Source: Actinomycetota bacterium (GTDB lineage: Bacteria > Actinomycetota > Actinomycetes > Streptosporangiales > Streptosporangiaceae). From it: a DNA stretch of 44,590 nt. Shown here piece after piece: positions 31,018 through 39,045 of this stretch. Each line of letters begins with the position of its first letter. Within the stretch, counting starts at the first letter, position 1. The position numbers were made by a program, and so were the translations under genes. The notes under the pieces are model-generated. The model was not told the origin of the DNA. It worked only from the letters and a program-made list of their open reading frames with translations, and did no database searches. The stretch covers positions 1 to 44,590 of the forward strand of contig DAHVAN010000294.1 of assembly GCA_027314595.1 (NCBI GenBank). The letters run 5' to 3'.

Positions 31018-31782
31018 CTATACGTCCTCTCCGGTCCAGGGTTTCGCGGTGTCCCATACCCGCTCGAAGCTGTGCATGTACGTTGCGGCGACCTGGCTGC
31101 CGTTGAGCCTGCGCAGGTGCAGCGCGGGGTTCGCGACGGCGGGCTCGCCGAACGCGTGCGGGTTGACGATGATGTCGTCGTCGTAGCGGAACAGCGACGC
31201 GTACAGGGTGCACGAGTGCAGCCGCATCTCGAACGCGCCGGATGCGGCGGCATCGCGGTAGTAGGTGAGGGCGGAGCGGATCTTCGCGGCCAGGGTGCCG
31301 CCGATGCCTTCCTCTCGGTCCCGGATCGCGACCGCCTCCGAGGAGGGCATGCCGAAGCACAGGCGGACCCGGACCCCGCGTGCCGAGGCCGCCGCGAGGT
31401 CACGGGTGATCCTGGGCTGCGTCTGCTGGTAGAACGTGCCGGACATGACCAGGACGGCGATGTCCTCGCGCGCTCCCTCCAGCATCCGCGCCCACAGGTC
31501 GCGGGGCACGTCGGCCCGGTTGGGGTACATGTGCACGAGTTCGGACTGGGTGGCGCCGTCGCGGCGGGATGGCGCGACGGTGGGCCACAGCCATGTTTCG
31601 TCGGCGCCCAGGCGGCGGGCGGCGTCCCACCGGTTGGCGCGGTGCGGGACGCGGCCGAGGGACAGCCAGCGTTCGACGCTTTTCGGGTCGACTCCGCAGC
31701 ACCGCGCGAGGTCGTCGGTCGTGGTGCCGGTGCGCTGCATCGCGGTGCGGAGCCGCTCGTTGGGGGTCGCGGTAGCGGTCAC
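31018..31782 (-). CDS. HTH/DUF5919-type regulator
   Basis: A 254-residue protein. A short XRE-like helix-turn-helix is at about residues 5-60 (RLRTAMQRTGTTTDDLARCC, DPKSVERWL). A C-terminal domain (about 85-250) matches DUF5919 in memory: DIAVLVMSGTFYQQT, RGVRVRLCFGMP, LRRLNGSQVAATYMHSFERVW. The domain has a phospholipase-D-like look but no HxK pair. GTG at 31782 is my start; a longer frame runs to 31893 through the GGGACG array and is less likely. It overlaps no gene and is followed after 3 bases by Nudix B. A decayed second copy is at 27950-28171. It may bind the array just upstream of its own start. Confidence 0.72.
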   Translation of the reverse strand: MTATATPNERLRTAMQRTGTTTDDLARCCGVDPKSVERWLSLGRVPHRANRWDAARRLGADETWLWPTVAPSRRDGATQSELVHMYPNRADVPRDLWARMLEGAREDIAVLVMSGTFYQQTQPRITRDLAAASARGVRVRLCFGMPSSEAVAIRDREEGIGGTLAAKIRSALTYYRDAAASGAFEMRLHSCTLYASLFRYDDDIIVNPHAFGEPAVANPALHLRRLNGSQVAATYMHSFERVWDTAKPWTGEDV

Positions 31783-31804
31783 GTCACCCAGGGTGCCGGA
31801 CGTT

Positions 31805-31890
31805 GCGGGACGTTTCAAGGCCGCCGCGGGACGTCTCGCGCGCCGGAACGTCCCGGGAAGCGTCCCGCAGGGCGGTGGGAACGTCCCGCG
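31805..31890. promoter_or_regulatory. Array of five GGGACG operator-like boxes
   Basis: In 86 bases, the core GGGACG or its complement CGTCCC occurs at 31807-31812, 31828-31833, 31849-31854, 31861-31866 and 31882-31887. The steps are 21, 21, 12 and 21 bases, close to whole turns of DNA. The first two point right and the last three left. It sits between the divergent DUF5919 regulator (31782) and the TPR regulator (32091). The longer box is GCGGGACGT(T/C)TC or its reverse. Confidence 0.65.
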
Positions 31891-32090
31891 CATCCTGCGA
31901 CGGTGTCAGCATGACCGCCGCTGGCGACATGGCCGCGGTCGCGGCCCGCTCCCACGGTGGCGCATCGTGCGGCAGGTCCCCGTCCGGGGCACGGCGCGGC
32001 GTGAGCGGAGCGTGTCTGGAGCTGCCGCGATCCGAGGCATCTGCGGCTGGCGGGCTAGCGGTGTGCTCGGAGCGGGAAGGAGGCTGACCG

Positions 32091-33728
32091 GTGGCGACAG
32101 TACAGGCGTGCCCGGTGTGCCGTACCGGGGTGCTCGCCCGGCGGGGCGGCGACCCGCTGTGCCCGACCTGCATGAAGGCCGCCCGGGAGATGCCGCCCCA
32201 GCCGACGTGGCTGTTCGACTCGCCGTTGCTGCGCCAGGCCCTGGCAGAGGTGAACCTGCCCGCGGTCGCGGCGATCGTGCGGGCGGCGTGCGGCGTGTCG
32301 CAGCGGGACATCGCCGCGATGGCCGGCTGGGACCAGTCCACCCTGAGCTATTACGAGCGCGGCGTCCGGGACGGCATGTACGACATCCGTACCGTGCTGC
32401 ACTTTGCTGACGCGGTGGGCATGCCCCGCGCGGCGCTGCTGCCGCTGGTATTCGCTGATGCCGGCTTTAACGCCGGAGACGAGCAGGGCATTGGAGTGAG
32501 CGGGCGCGACTTCGGCGGCCTGGCCGCTGCGGCCGGACTGTCCGTGGCCCTGCCTGCTACGGCCGCGCCGCGCCGGGTGACCAGCTCCCACGTGCGCTAC
32601 TGGCACGCGTGCGCGGACGCGCTGTATGCCCGCGACCGGTCCGTCGGCGGGACCGTGCTGCTGCCCCTCGCCGTCCAGCAGTGGCGCCGTGTCCGGCTTG
32701 CGGTCCGGGACCCCAGCGGCGGGGAGACCGCTGGCCAGTTGCTCGCGGCGGCCGGTGAACTGGCGCTGTGCACCGGGTGGATCGCCCTGGACGGCGGGCG
32801 GCTGTCCCTGGCCAGACCGCTGTATGAGGAAGCATCCGAGCTGGCAGCCGGGTCCGGGGACGCGCTGCTGGGCGTGCACGTGCTCACCAGCCAGTCGATG
32901 CTGTACGCCGAGCTGGCACGGACCGGCCAGAGCCGCGAGCCGGCCCGGCAGGCGCTGCGGCTGGCCTTCGCCGCGCAAGACGAGGGCCGCTATCTCCCGG
33001 TGCCCCGGCTGCACGCCCTGATCGCGCTGCGGCACGCCAGCGCCGCCTCGCTCCTGGGCGACAAGGCGGCGTTCCAGACAGCGATCACCCAGGCACGCCG
33101 CGAGCTGGACCGCAGCCCCCAGGACGAGAAGCCGCCCGAATGGCTCCGGTTCGTCGACCACGCCGAGATCAAAGGCGTTGAGGCACACGGGTGGCTGAAC
33201 CTCGGCGACCCCTGCCGCAGCGCCCTGCTTTACCAGCAGGTGCTCGCCTCCGGGCTGAGCCCCCGCAACCGCGCCAGCTACGGTGCCGGGCTGGCGGAAG
33301 CACTGCTGAAGCAGGGCGCCCGCCAGGACGCGGTCATCGCCGCCATGGACGTCCTGCCCGCACTCGAAAGCGGGGTTACGTCCATGCGCTGCCTGAACCG
33401 GCTCCGCCTCGTCCGCCAGGCAGCCGGGAGCACGGGTGAGTCGAGTGAATTCCGTGACCGGTTTGATGCTATCGAGCGAACTACGGCTGCCGGGGCAGCA
33501 CGGCAGGCCCCCAGGGGCGGGGTGTGTGGTGAGGCCGGTCTGGGGGCGGTCAGCGACGCCCTGATGGCGCTGCGGCTGGTCTGGGGCGACGCGTACGAGT
33601 TCGGCCACGACGAGCGCGGCTACTGGGCGGCGCCGCTGGACCGCCCCGAAGCCGAGAAGCTGCGCGCGGACACCCCCGGGGAACTCAGCCAGCTGCTCGC
33701 CGCCGGCCCCGCTGCTGCCCGGTCATGA
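32091..33728 (+). CDS. Zinc-ribbon / XRE-HTH / TPR regulator
   Basis: A 545-residue protein. It opens with a C-x2-C...C-x2-C zinc ribbon (CPVC at 7-10, CPTC at 24-27). A helix-turn-helix follows at about 58-110 (CGVSQRDIAAMAGWDQSTLSYYERG). Residues about 165-440 are TPR-like helical repeats. Such proteins are DNA-binding regulators in actinomycetes. GTG at 32091 has GGGAAGGAGG 8 bases upstream. The stop overlaps the next gene by ATGA (33725), so it leads a four-gene operon with the LuxR-type protein and two methyltransferases. The five-box GGGACG array lies 200-290 bases upstream, between it and the divergent regulator. Confidence 0.82.
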   Translation: MATVQACPVCRTGVLARRGGDPLCPTCMKAAREMPPQPTWLFDSPLLRQALAEVNLPAVAAIVRAACGVSQRDIAAMAGWDQSTLSYYERGVRDGMYDIRTVLHFADAVGMPRAALLPLVFADAGFNAGDEQGIGVSGRDFGGLAAAAGLSVALPATAAPRRVTSSHVRYWHACADALYARDRSVGGTVLLPLAVQQWRRVRLAVRDPSGGETAGQLLAAAGELALCTGWIALDGGRLSLARPLYEEASELAAGSGDALLGVHVLTSQSMLYAELARTGQSREPARQALRLAFAAQDEGRYLPVPRLHALIALRHASAASLLGDKAAFQTAITQARRELDRSPQDEKPPEWLRFVDHAEIKGVEAHGWLNLGDPCRSALLYQQVLASGLSPRNRASYGAGLAEALLKQGARQDAVIAAMDVLPALESGVTSMRCLNRLRLVRQAAGSTGESSEFRDRFDAIERTTAAGAARQAPRGGVCGEAGLGAVSDALMALRLVWGDAYEFGHDERGYWAAPLDRPEAEKLRADTPGELSQLLAAGPAAARS

Positions 33729-34495
33729 TCGTCTACCTGTGGAAGGCGGGCGCCGCCGAGGGAATAGCCGACGTCCCGTGGCGGGCGCGCAGGCGCGCGG
33801 CCGACTCGATGCGCAGGCTTCAGGAGCAGGCGGCCCGGATTGATCAGGCGCACTTCGTCTTGGGGACCGAGTCGCTGCATGCCGGCTACCACCGGGCGCC
33901 AGGCGACCCGTACTGGATCGGGCGCCAGTACCCCAGTGGCCGCGTCAGCTGGCAGCCAGGCGAGCGCGCGTCGGAGCCGACGGTGCCGCGGCAGCCGCGG
34001 GACGAGCGCGGCCTGAGCCGGCGGCAGCGGGAGGTGGCCGAACTCGTCGCCATCGGGCTGGGCAACCCGCAGATCGCCGAGCGGCTCGGCATTTCACGGC
34101 ACACCGTCATGACGCACCTGACCGTGGTCTACGAGAAGACCGGCACGGGCGGCGGCGGGCAGGCCGCGCGGGAACGGCTGGCGGCCTGGCTCCAGCAGGA
34201 CCGGCAGCTCTCGGCGCAGGAGGACCACGGCACGGTCACGCTGACGCCCAGGCAGTTGGAGGCGGCGCTGCTGTTCACGGCGGGGGTCCCGCGCGAGAAG
34301 GCTGCCGCCCGGCTCAAGATCGCGACACGGGTGCTGGACGCGCGGCTGCGCGCCGTGCGCGCGAAGACCGGGACCGGCGACGGAGAGGGGGCGCGGGACC
34401 GGCTGGCCGACTGGCTGGCCGACCACGGCCTGCCCGCCGACGAACTGGTGCACGTTGCCCCGGCAACCACAGACAGGACAGGCACCGATGAGTGA
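33725..34495 (+). CDS. Protein with two LuxR-type helix-turn-helix domains
   Basis: A 256-residue protein. The first LuxR helix-turn-helix (about 97-143, LSRRQREVAELVAIGLGNPQ, HTVMTHL) is canonical. A second, weaker one (about 176-220, LTPRQLEAALLFTAGVPREK) follows after a Gln-rich linker; its recognition helix is less typical. The N-terminal about 90 residues (AGAAEGIADVPWRARRRA) resemble no receiver domain I know, so it is not a standard response regulator. ATG at 33725 overlaps the TGA of the preceding regulator. It probably binds DNA as a tandem-HTH protein. Confidence 0.78.
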   Translation: MIVYLWKAGAAEGIADVPWRARRRAADSMRRLQEQAARIDQAHFVLGTESLHAGYHRAPGDPYWIGRQYPSGRVSWQPGERASEPTVPRQPRDERGLSRRQREVAELVAIGLGNPQIAERLGISRHTVMTHLTVVYEKTGTGGGGQAARERLAAWLQQDRQLSAQEDHGTVTLTPRQLEAALLFTAGVPREKAAARLKIATRVLDARLRAVRAKTGTGDGEGARDRLADWLADHGLPADELVHVAPATTDRTGTDE

Positions 34496-34537
34496 CACGT
34501 GCCATCGGTTCCACGAGTGAGAAAGAAAGGGAGCGAG

Positions 34538-35371
34538 ATGACCGGCCAAGAGATGCCAGCAACCGACGGCACCGCGAGCAAGACCGCGCCTCTGCCGTTC
34601 GACACCAGCACGGCGCACCAGGCCCGGATGTACGACTACGTGCTGGGCGGGAAAGACAACTACGCCGCTGACCGCGCCGCTGTCGAAGAGTGGGCCAAGG
34701 TCGACCCGGGCATCGTCTTCACCGCGCGGGCGAACCGGGCGTTCCTCGGGCGTGTGGTTCGCTACCTCACTGCCGAGGCGGGTATCCGCCAGTTCCTCGA
34801 CATCGGCACCGGCATCCCCACGGCGGGCAACACGCACGAGATCGCGCAGTCGATCGACCCCTGCAGCCGGATCGTCTACGTGGACAACGACCCTGTCGTG
34901 CTGACCCACGCCCGCGCGCTGCTGATCTCGGCGCCGGAAGGCGTCACGAGCTACATCGACGCGGACGCCCGCGAGCCTGGCAAGATCATCGCCATCGCCC
35001 GGGAGACGCTCGACTTCGATCAGCCGGTCGCGCTTGTGCTCTTCGACATCCTGGACTTCATCGACGGGAACGGCGAAGTCGCCGAAATCCTCGCCACCTT
35101 GCTGGAGGCGGTGCCGTCAGGCAGTCACCTCGCGGTCATGCAGCCGGCCAGCGACCTGGACGAGACGCTCATCCTGGCGCAGCAGCGGTGGAACCAGATG
35201 GCCCCGGCGACGCCGGTGTTCCTGCGCGACCGCGCCGCGGTCACCTCCTGGTTCGGCGGCCTTGACCTGGTCGAGCCCGGCATCGTCGAGGTTGACCGGT
35301 GGCGTCCGGCCCCTGGCGCCCCGGATGGCGGTGTCATACCGCTGTACGGCGCCGTCGGGTCAAAGCCGTAA
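34538..35371 (+). CDS. PF04672-type SAM-dependent methyltransferase
   Basis: A 277-residue methyltransferase of the actinobacterial DUF574/Methyltransf_19 type. Seen are the signature ARMYDYVLGGKDNYAADR (about 30-47), RFLDIGTGIPTAGNTHEIAQ (FLDIG motif, about 87-105), RIVYVDNDPVVL and the C-terminal MAPATPVFLRDRAAV region. The substrate is unknown; relatives are abundant and often regulator-linked. ATG at 34538 has AAAGGGAG upstream; the frame upstream to 34499 adds 13 unlikely residues. The gap to the preceding gene is 42 bases. It is paired with a second member immediately downstream. Confidence 0.85.
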   Translation: MTGQEMPATDGTASKTAPLPFDTSTAHQARMYDYVLGGKDNYAADRAAVEEWAKVDPGIVFTARANRAFLGRVVRYLTAEAGIRQFLDIGTGIPTAGNTHEIAQSIDPCSRIVYVDNDPVVLTHARALLISAPEGVTSYIDADAREPGKIIAIARETLDFDQPVALVLFDILDFIDGNGEVAEILATLLEAVPSGSHLAVMQPASDLDETLILAQQRWNQMAPATPVFLRDRAAVTSWFGGLDLVEPGIVEVDRWRPAPGAPDGGVIPLYGAVGSKP

Positions 35372-35427
35372 GGAGCGAACGCGGTGCACAGTGTGCTAGC
35401 CAGGAAGCCGTAGGGGGGAGCGCCGCG

Positions 35428-36252
35428 GTGACCGACGACTGGCAGCGGGACGAGACCCGCCGGGAGAGGGCTGCCCGCATCGACACCACCGTCCCGAACT
35501 TCGCGCGGGTCGGCGACTACCTGCGCGGCGGCCGGAACAACTTCGAGGCCGACAGGAAGGCCGCGCACGCGCTGATCGCCGCGGCGCCGGTCCTGGGCAC
35601 GATCGGGCCCGCGACGCGGGCCTTCCATCAGCGGGTGGTGCGGTACCTGGCCGGCCAGGCGGGCATCGGGCAGTTCCTCGACATCGGCGCGGGGCTCGCC
35701 ATCACCGGCAACACGCACGAGATCGCGCAGGAGATCGACCCGCGATGCCGCGTCGTCTACGTCGACAGCGACCCCATGGTGCTCTCGCACGCCCGGGCGC
35801 TGATGAGGTCCGCCCCGCCCGGCGCCACCAGCTTCATCGACGCCGACGCCCGCGACCCCGGGGCGATCTTGGCGGGCGCGGGACAGGCCCTGGACTTCGG
35901 CCAGCCTGTCGCGGTCATGCTGATGTCCACGCTGGCCTTCGTCGAGGACGCCGCGGCGGTGGCCGGCCTGGTGTCCGCGCTGGCACGTGCCGTGCCGTCC
36001 GGCAGCCACCTCGCGCTCTACCACCTGGCGAGCGACCTGGACCCGGCGGTGCCGCTGGCGGCGCGGCGGCTGGCCCAGTGGCCGTCGCTGCGCGTCACGC
36101 CCCGCTCGCGGGACGAGATCGCCGGCCTGGTGGCGGCCCTCGAACCGCTCCCGCCGGGCCTGGTGCCCATCTGCGACTGGCGCCCGGCGCCCGGCGACCC
36201 CGAGCTCGACGCCGTGGTCCCGTACTACGGCGTGGTAGCCCGCAAGCGATAA
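35428..36252 (+). CDS. PF04672-type SAM-dependent methyltransferase (second)
   Basis: A 274-residue relative of the preceding gene: ARVGDYLRGGRNNFEADR, QFLDIGAGLAITGNTHEIAQ, RVVYVDSDPMVL, ATSFIDADARDP and the C-terminal RDEIAGLVAALE. It is clearly a diverged duplicate. GTG at 35428 has GGGGGGAG 7 bases upstream; the longer frame to 35299 is a shadow of the first gene. It is the last gene of the four-gene operon (spacing 56 bases) and is followed by 281 non-coding bases. Confidence 0.85.
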   Translation: MTDDWQRDETRRERAARIDTTVPNFARVGDYLRGGRNNFEADRKAAHALIAAAPVLGTIGPATRAFHQRVVRYLAGQAGIGQFLDIGAGLAITGNTHEIAQEIDPRCRVVYVDSDPMVLSHARALMRSAPPGATSFIDADARDPGAILAGAGQALDFGQPVAVMLMSTLAFVEDAAAVAGLVSALARAVPSGSHLALYHLASDLDPAVPLAARRLAQWPSLRVTPRSRDEIAGLVAALEPLPPGLVPICDWRPAPGDPELDAVVPYYGVVARKR

Positions 36253-36533
36253 CAGGCTGTCCCCTCCTGGCGACCGCATTCGCGTCATGGAGGAAGTGGA
36301 CGCGTGGGGCTGGACGGGCGGCTGTGGTGAGGCTGAGGGCCCGGTCACGCGCGCCGCGCGCCCGCCTGACCGCCTCGCGCACGCCGCCCGTGCTCAACCG
36401 CCTGCCGCGCTCCATAGCGGGAAGGGTCTCCTGGTGGCCGGCCAACGAGGCCGGCGGCCAGGCTTGGTGCCACGACCAACTGTCGGCGCCGGGCGGAGTG
36501 CGGGACGATTCCGGTGTGGAAGGGACGCGCGCG

Positions 36534-37496
36534 ATGTCGCTTGGGGCTCATCAGGTTCAGACGGTGCTCGGCCCGGTAGACGCGGGCGACCTCGGCCGCA
36601 CGCTCATGCACGAGCACGTCTTCGTGCTGACCGCCGACGTCCAGCAGAACTACCCCGAGGAATGGGGCGACGAGGACGCCCGTGTCGCGGACGCGGTGCG
36701 CCGGCTGGGCGAACTGCCCGGGCACGGCATCAGCACGATCGTCGACGTCACCGTGATCGGCCAGGGCCGCGACATATCCCGCGTCAAGCGGATCGCGCAG
36801 CAGGTCCCCGGCCTGAACATCGTGGTCGCGACCGGCTGCTACACCTTCGACGAGGTCCCGCTGTTCTTCTGGCGCCGCCCGCCGTCGGTCATGACCGAGT
36901 TCTTCGTCCGCGACATCACCGAAGGCATCGCCGGCACCGGCGTCAAGGCCGGGATGCTCAAGTGCGCGGTGGACGAGAAGGGCCTGACCCCGGGAGTGGA
37001 GCGGGTGCTGCGGTCGGTGGCGCAGGCGCACGTGCGGACGAACACGCCGGTCACCATCCACACCCACGCCGCGGGCAGGCACGGCCCGGCCATCCTGGAG
37101 GTCCTCAGGACCGAAGGCGCGGACCTGGACCGGGTCGTCCTCGGCCACAGCGGCGACCTCGTCGCCGATCCGGACTACCTGCAGGCGATGGCCGAGGCGG
37201 GCTTCACCCTGGGCATGGACCGCTTCGGCATCGACCACTTCGCCACCTTCGAGGACCGGTCGGCTCTCGTCGCCGAACTGTGCCGCCGCGGTCTCGCCGA
37301 CCGCATGGTGCTGTCCCACGACACCTGCTGCTACATCGACTGGTTCGCGCCCGGCTCCCTCGACGACCTCAGGCAGTGGCACTACCTGCACGTCAGCCAG
37401 GACGTCCTGCCCTACCTGCGCGACCACGGCGTCCCCGAAGACCAGATCGACGCCATGCTGGTCCGCAACCCCGCCCGCATCCTGTCCGGCGCCTGA
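36534..37496 (+). CDS. Phosphotriesterase-family metal hydrolase
   Basis: A 320-residue protein of the phosphotriesterase family (binuclear metal TIM-barrel amidohydrolases). Metal-ligand motifs are MHEHVF (His-x-His, about 25-30), the Lys of GMLKCAVDE (about 141, the carboxylated bridging lysine), IHTHAA (about 180-185), LGHSGD (about 203-208) and the Asp of MVLSHDT. Natural substrates of such actinobacterial members are usually lactones; the sequence does not decide. ATG at 36534 has GGAAGGGA 8-9 bases upstream. It stands alone, with its end meeting the paaK relic on the other strand. Confidence 0.85.
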   Translation: MSLGAHQVQTVLGPVDAGDLGRTLMHEHVFVLTADVQQNYPEEWGDEDARVADAVRRLGELPGHGISTIVDVTVIGQGRDISRVKRIAQQVPGLNIVVATGCYTFDEVPLFFWRRPPSVMTEFFVRDITEGIAGTGVKAGMLKCAVDEKGLTPGVERVLRSVAQAHVRTNTPVTIHTHAAGRHGPAILEVLRTEGADLDRVVLGHSGDLVADPDYLQAMAEAGFTLGMDRFGIDHFATFEDRSALVAELCRRGLADRMVLSHDTCCYIDWFAPGSLDDLRQWHYLHVSQDVLPYLRDHGVPEDQIDAMLVRNPARILSGA

Positions 37497-37531
37497 AAAC
37501 CCGGCCAGCGGGTTGTCGCGTGGTGAGCCGC

Positions 37532-37669
37532 TCACCCAGCGCACCGCAAGATCGACTCCACGTTCCGGTAGCCGCGCAGCAGCGTCCTGCGCAGCCGCTC
37601 CAGCTGCAGGGCCCGGAACTCGTCCACGTTCGCGGGCAGCCCAGGGAACGGGGCGGCAGGCGGGACCAC
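37532..37669 (-). pseudogene. paaK: paaK relic (N-terminus of phenylacetate-CoA ligase)
   Basis: Read leftward from GTG 37669, a 45-residue frame carries DEFRALQLERLRRTLLRGYRNV, the characteristic N-terminal helix of phenylacetate-CoA ligases (DELRALQLERLR.TLRHAYENV in the family), then ends after ESILRCAG. The family is about 430 residues and the rest is absent: the DNA beyond is the 3' end of the phosphotriesterase-like gene. AGGGTGAC precedes the GTG. It would have been divergent from paaA, with the PaaR-type operator between them. Confidence 0.72.
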
Positions 37670-37690
37670 TGCGTCACCCTGACCTTGCTT

Positions 37691-37712
37691 ACTGACCGAA
37701 CGGACGGTCATT
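37691..37712. promoter_or_regulatory. PaaR-type operator in the paaA promoter
   Basis: The half-sites ACTGACCG and CGGTCATT flank a centre AACGGA, a near-perfect palindrome that fits, with one mismatch, the PaaR operator pattern I recall from corynebacteria. It lies in the spacer of a possible promoter: -35 TTACTG at 37689-37694 and -10 TATTCT at 37712-37717, 17 bases apart. Bound repressor would block RNA polymerase until phenylacetyl-CoA releases it. The paaR gene is not in the window. Confidence 0.72.
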
Positions 37713-37753
37713 ATTCTGTTATCGCGATGCCGGCCTAGTCAACGGAACCAGTG

Positions 37754-38758
37754 ATGGAGCGCCACTCCGAAAACCCGAGCACAGACCAGCTCGACTCCGA
37801 AAACGAGCTCAGCGAGCACTTCGAGGCGACGATCGCCCGCGACAGGCGGATCGAGCCGCGCGACTGGATGCCCGAGGGCTACCGCAAGACGATGATCAGG
37901 CAGATCGCGCAGCACGCGCACTCGGAGATCATCGGGATGCAGCCCGAGGGCAACTGGATCACCCGCGCGCCGAGCCTGCGCCGCAAGGCGATCCTGCTCG
38001 CCAAGGTGCAGGACGAGGCCGGGCACGGCATGTACCTGTACTCGGCGGCCGAGACCCTCGGCGCCGGCCGGGCCGGCCTGACGCGGATGCTGATCACCGG
38101 CAGGCAGAAATACTCTTCGATCTTCAACTACCCGACGCTGAGCTACGCGGACGTCGGCGTGATCGGCTGGCTCGTCGACGGCGCCGCGATCTGCAACCAG
38201 GTGCCGCTTTGCCGGAGCTCGTACGGCCCGTACGCCAGGGCGATGGTCCGCATCTGCAAGGAGGAGTCGTTCCACCAGCGGCAGGGCTATGAGCTGCTGC
38301 TGACGATGATGCGCGGCACCGCCGGGCAGCGCGCCATGGTGCAGGAGTCGGTGGACCGCTTCTGGTGGCCGTCGCTGATGATGTTCGGCCCGCCCGACGA
38401 CCAGTCGCCGAACACCGAGCGGTCGATGGCCTGGGGCATCAAGCGGCACACCAACGACGAACTGCGGCAGCGGTTCGTCGACATGACCGTCCCGCAGGCG
38501 GGCAAGCTCGGCGTCACCCTCCCCGACCCCGGGCTGCGCTGGAACGCCGACCGCGGCCACTACGACTTCGGCGAGGTGGACTGGGCCGAGTTCAGGGCGG
38601 TCGTCGGCGGCGCCGGCCCGTGCAACGCCGAGCGGATCGCCCGCCGCCGGGCGGCGCACCAGGAGGGCGAGTGGGTACGGGAGGCGGCCATGGCGCACGC
38701 CGCGAAAAACCACGATGATCCGGAACGGGGCGGGGCGGCCGCGGAGGCCGCACGATGA
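37754..38758 (+). CDS. paaA: Phenylacetyl-CoA epoxidase subunit PaaA
   Basis: A 334-residue catalytic subunit of the multicomponent phenylacetyl-CoA epoxidase, which puts oxygen onto the ring of phenylacetyl-CoA. The ferritin-like diiron site is visible: [13 protein letters not shown] (E-x2-H, about 90-102) and [15 protein letters not shown] (E-E-x2-H, about 172-186). It partners with PaaC and PaaB, and PaaE supplies electrons. ATG 37754 follows an in-frame GTG at 37751; either may be used. Its end overlaps paaB by ATGA. Transcription probably starts about 30 bases upstream, under the PaaR-type operator. Confidence 0.95.
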   Translation: MERHSENPSTDQLDSENELSEHFEATIARDRRIEPRDWMPEGYRKTMIRQIAQHAHSEIIGMQPEGNWITRAPSLRRKAILLAKVQDEAGHGMYLYSAAETLGAGRAGLTRMLITGRQKYSSIFNYPTLSYADVGVIGWLVDGAAICNQVPLCRSSYGPYARAMVRICKEESFHQRQGYELLLTMMRGTAGQRAMVQESVDRFWWPSLMMFGPPDDQSPNTERSMAWGIKRHTNDELRQRFVDMTVPQAGKLGVTLPDPGLRWNADRGHYDFGEVDWAEFRAVVGGAGPCNAERIARRRAAHQEGEWVREAAMAHAAKNHDDPERGGAAAEAAR

Positions 38759-39045
38759 CCGCCCAGCGGGACTGGCCGCTGTTCGAGGTGTTCCTGCGCG
38801 GCAGGCGCGGCCTGAACCACGTGCACGTGGGATCGCTGCACGCCGCCGACCCGCAGATGGCGCTGCGGCACGCCCGCGACCTGTACTGCAGGCGGAACGA
38901 GGCGGTCAGCATCTGGGTGGTCCCCGCGTCCGCGATCACCGCGTCGAGCCCGGACGAGAAGGACCCCTTCTTCGCGCCCGCGGGCGACAAGATCTACCGG
39001 CACCCGACCTTCTACCCGATCCCCGGCGACGTCCCGCACATGTGA
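38755..39045 (+). CDS. paaB: Phenylacetyl-CoA epoxidase subunit PaaB
   Basis: A 96-residue small subunit of the epoxidase. It begins [20 protein letters not shown] and has [20 protein letters not shown], both typical of PaaB, which bridges PaaAC units. The length matches the family. ATG at 38755 overlaps the paaA stop, and the TGA (39043-39045) shares a base with the ATG of paaC, so the three are translationally coupled. Confidence 0.95.
   Translation: MTAQRDWPLFEVFLRGRRGLNHVHVGSLHAADPQMALRHARDLYCRRNEAVSIWVVPASAITASSPDEKDPFFAPAGDKIYRHPTFYPIPGDVPHM

Noticed and set aside
30163-31914. A 583-codon rightward frame across the Nudix and DUF5919 genes
   Set aside because: Only its first about 55 codons after ATG 30289 look like protein; the rest is antisense to two genes with clear motifs.
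37393-37677. A 94-codon leftward frame over the paaK relic
   Set aside because: The PaaK-like peptide is in a different frame; this one is Cys/Arg/Ser-rich shadow sequence.
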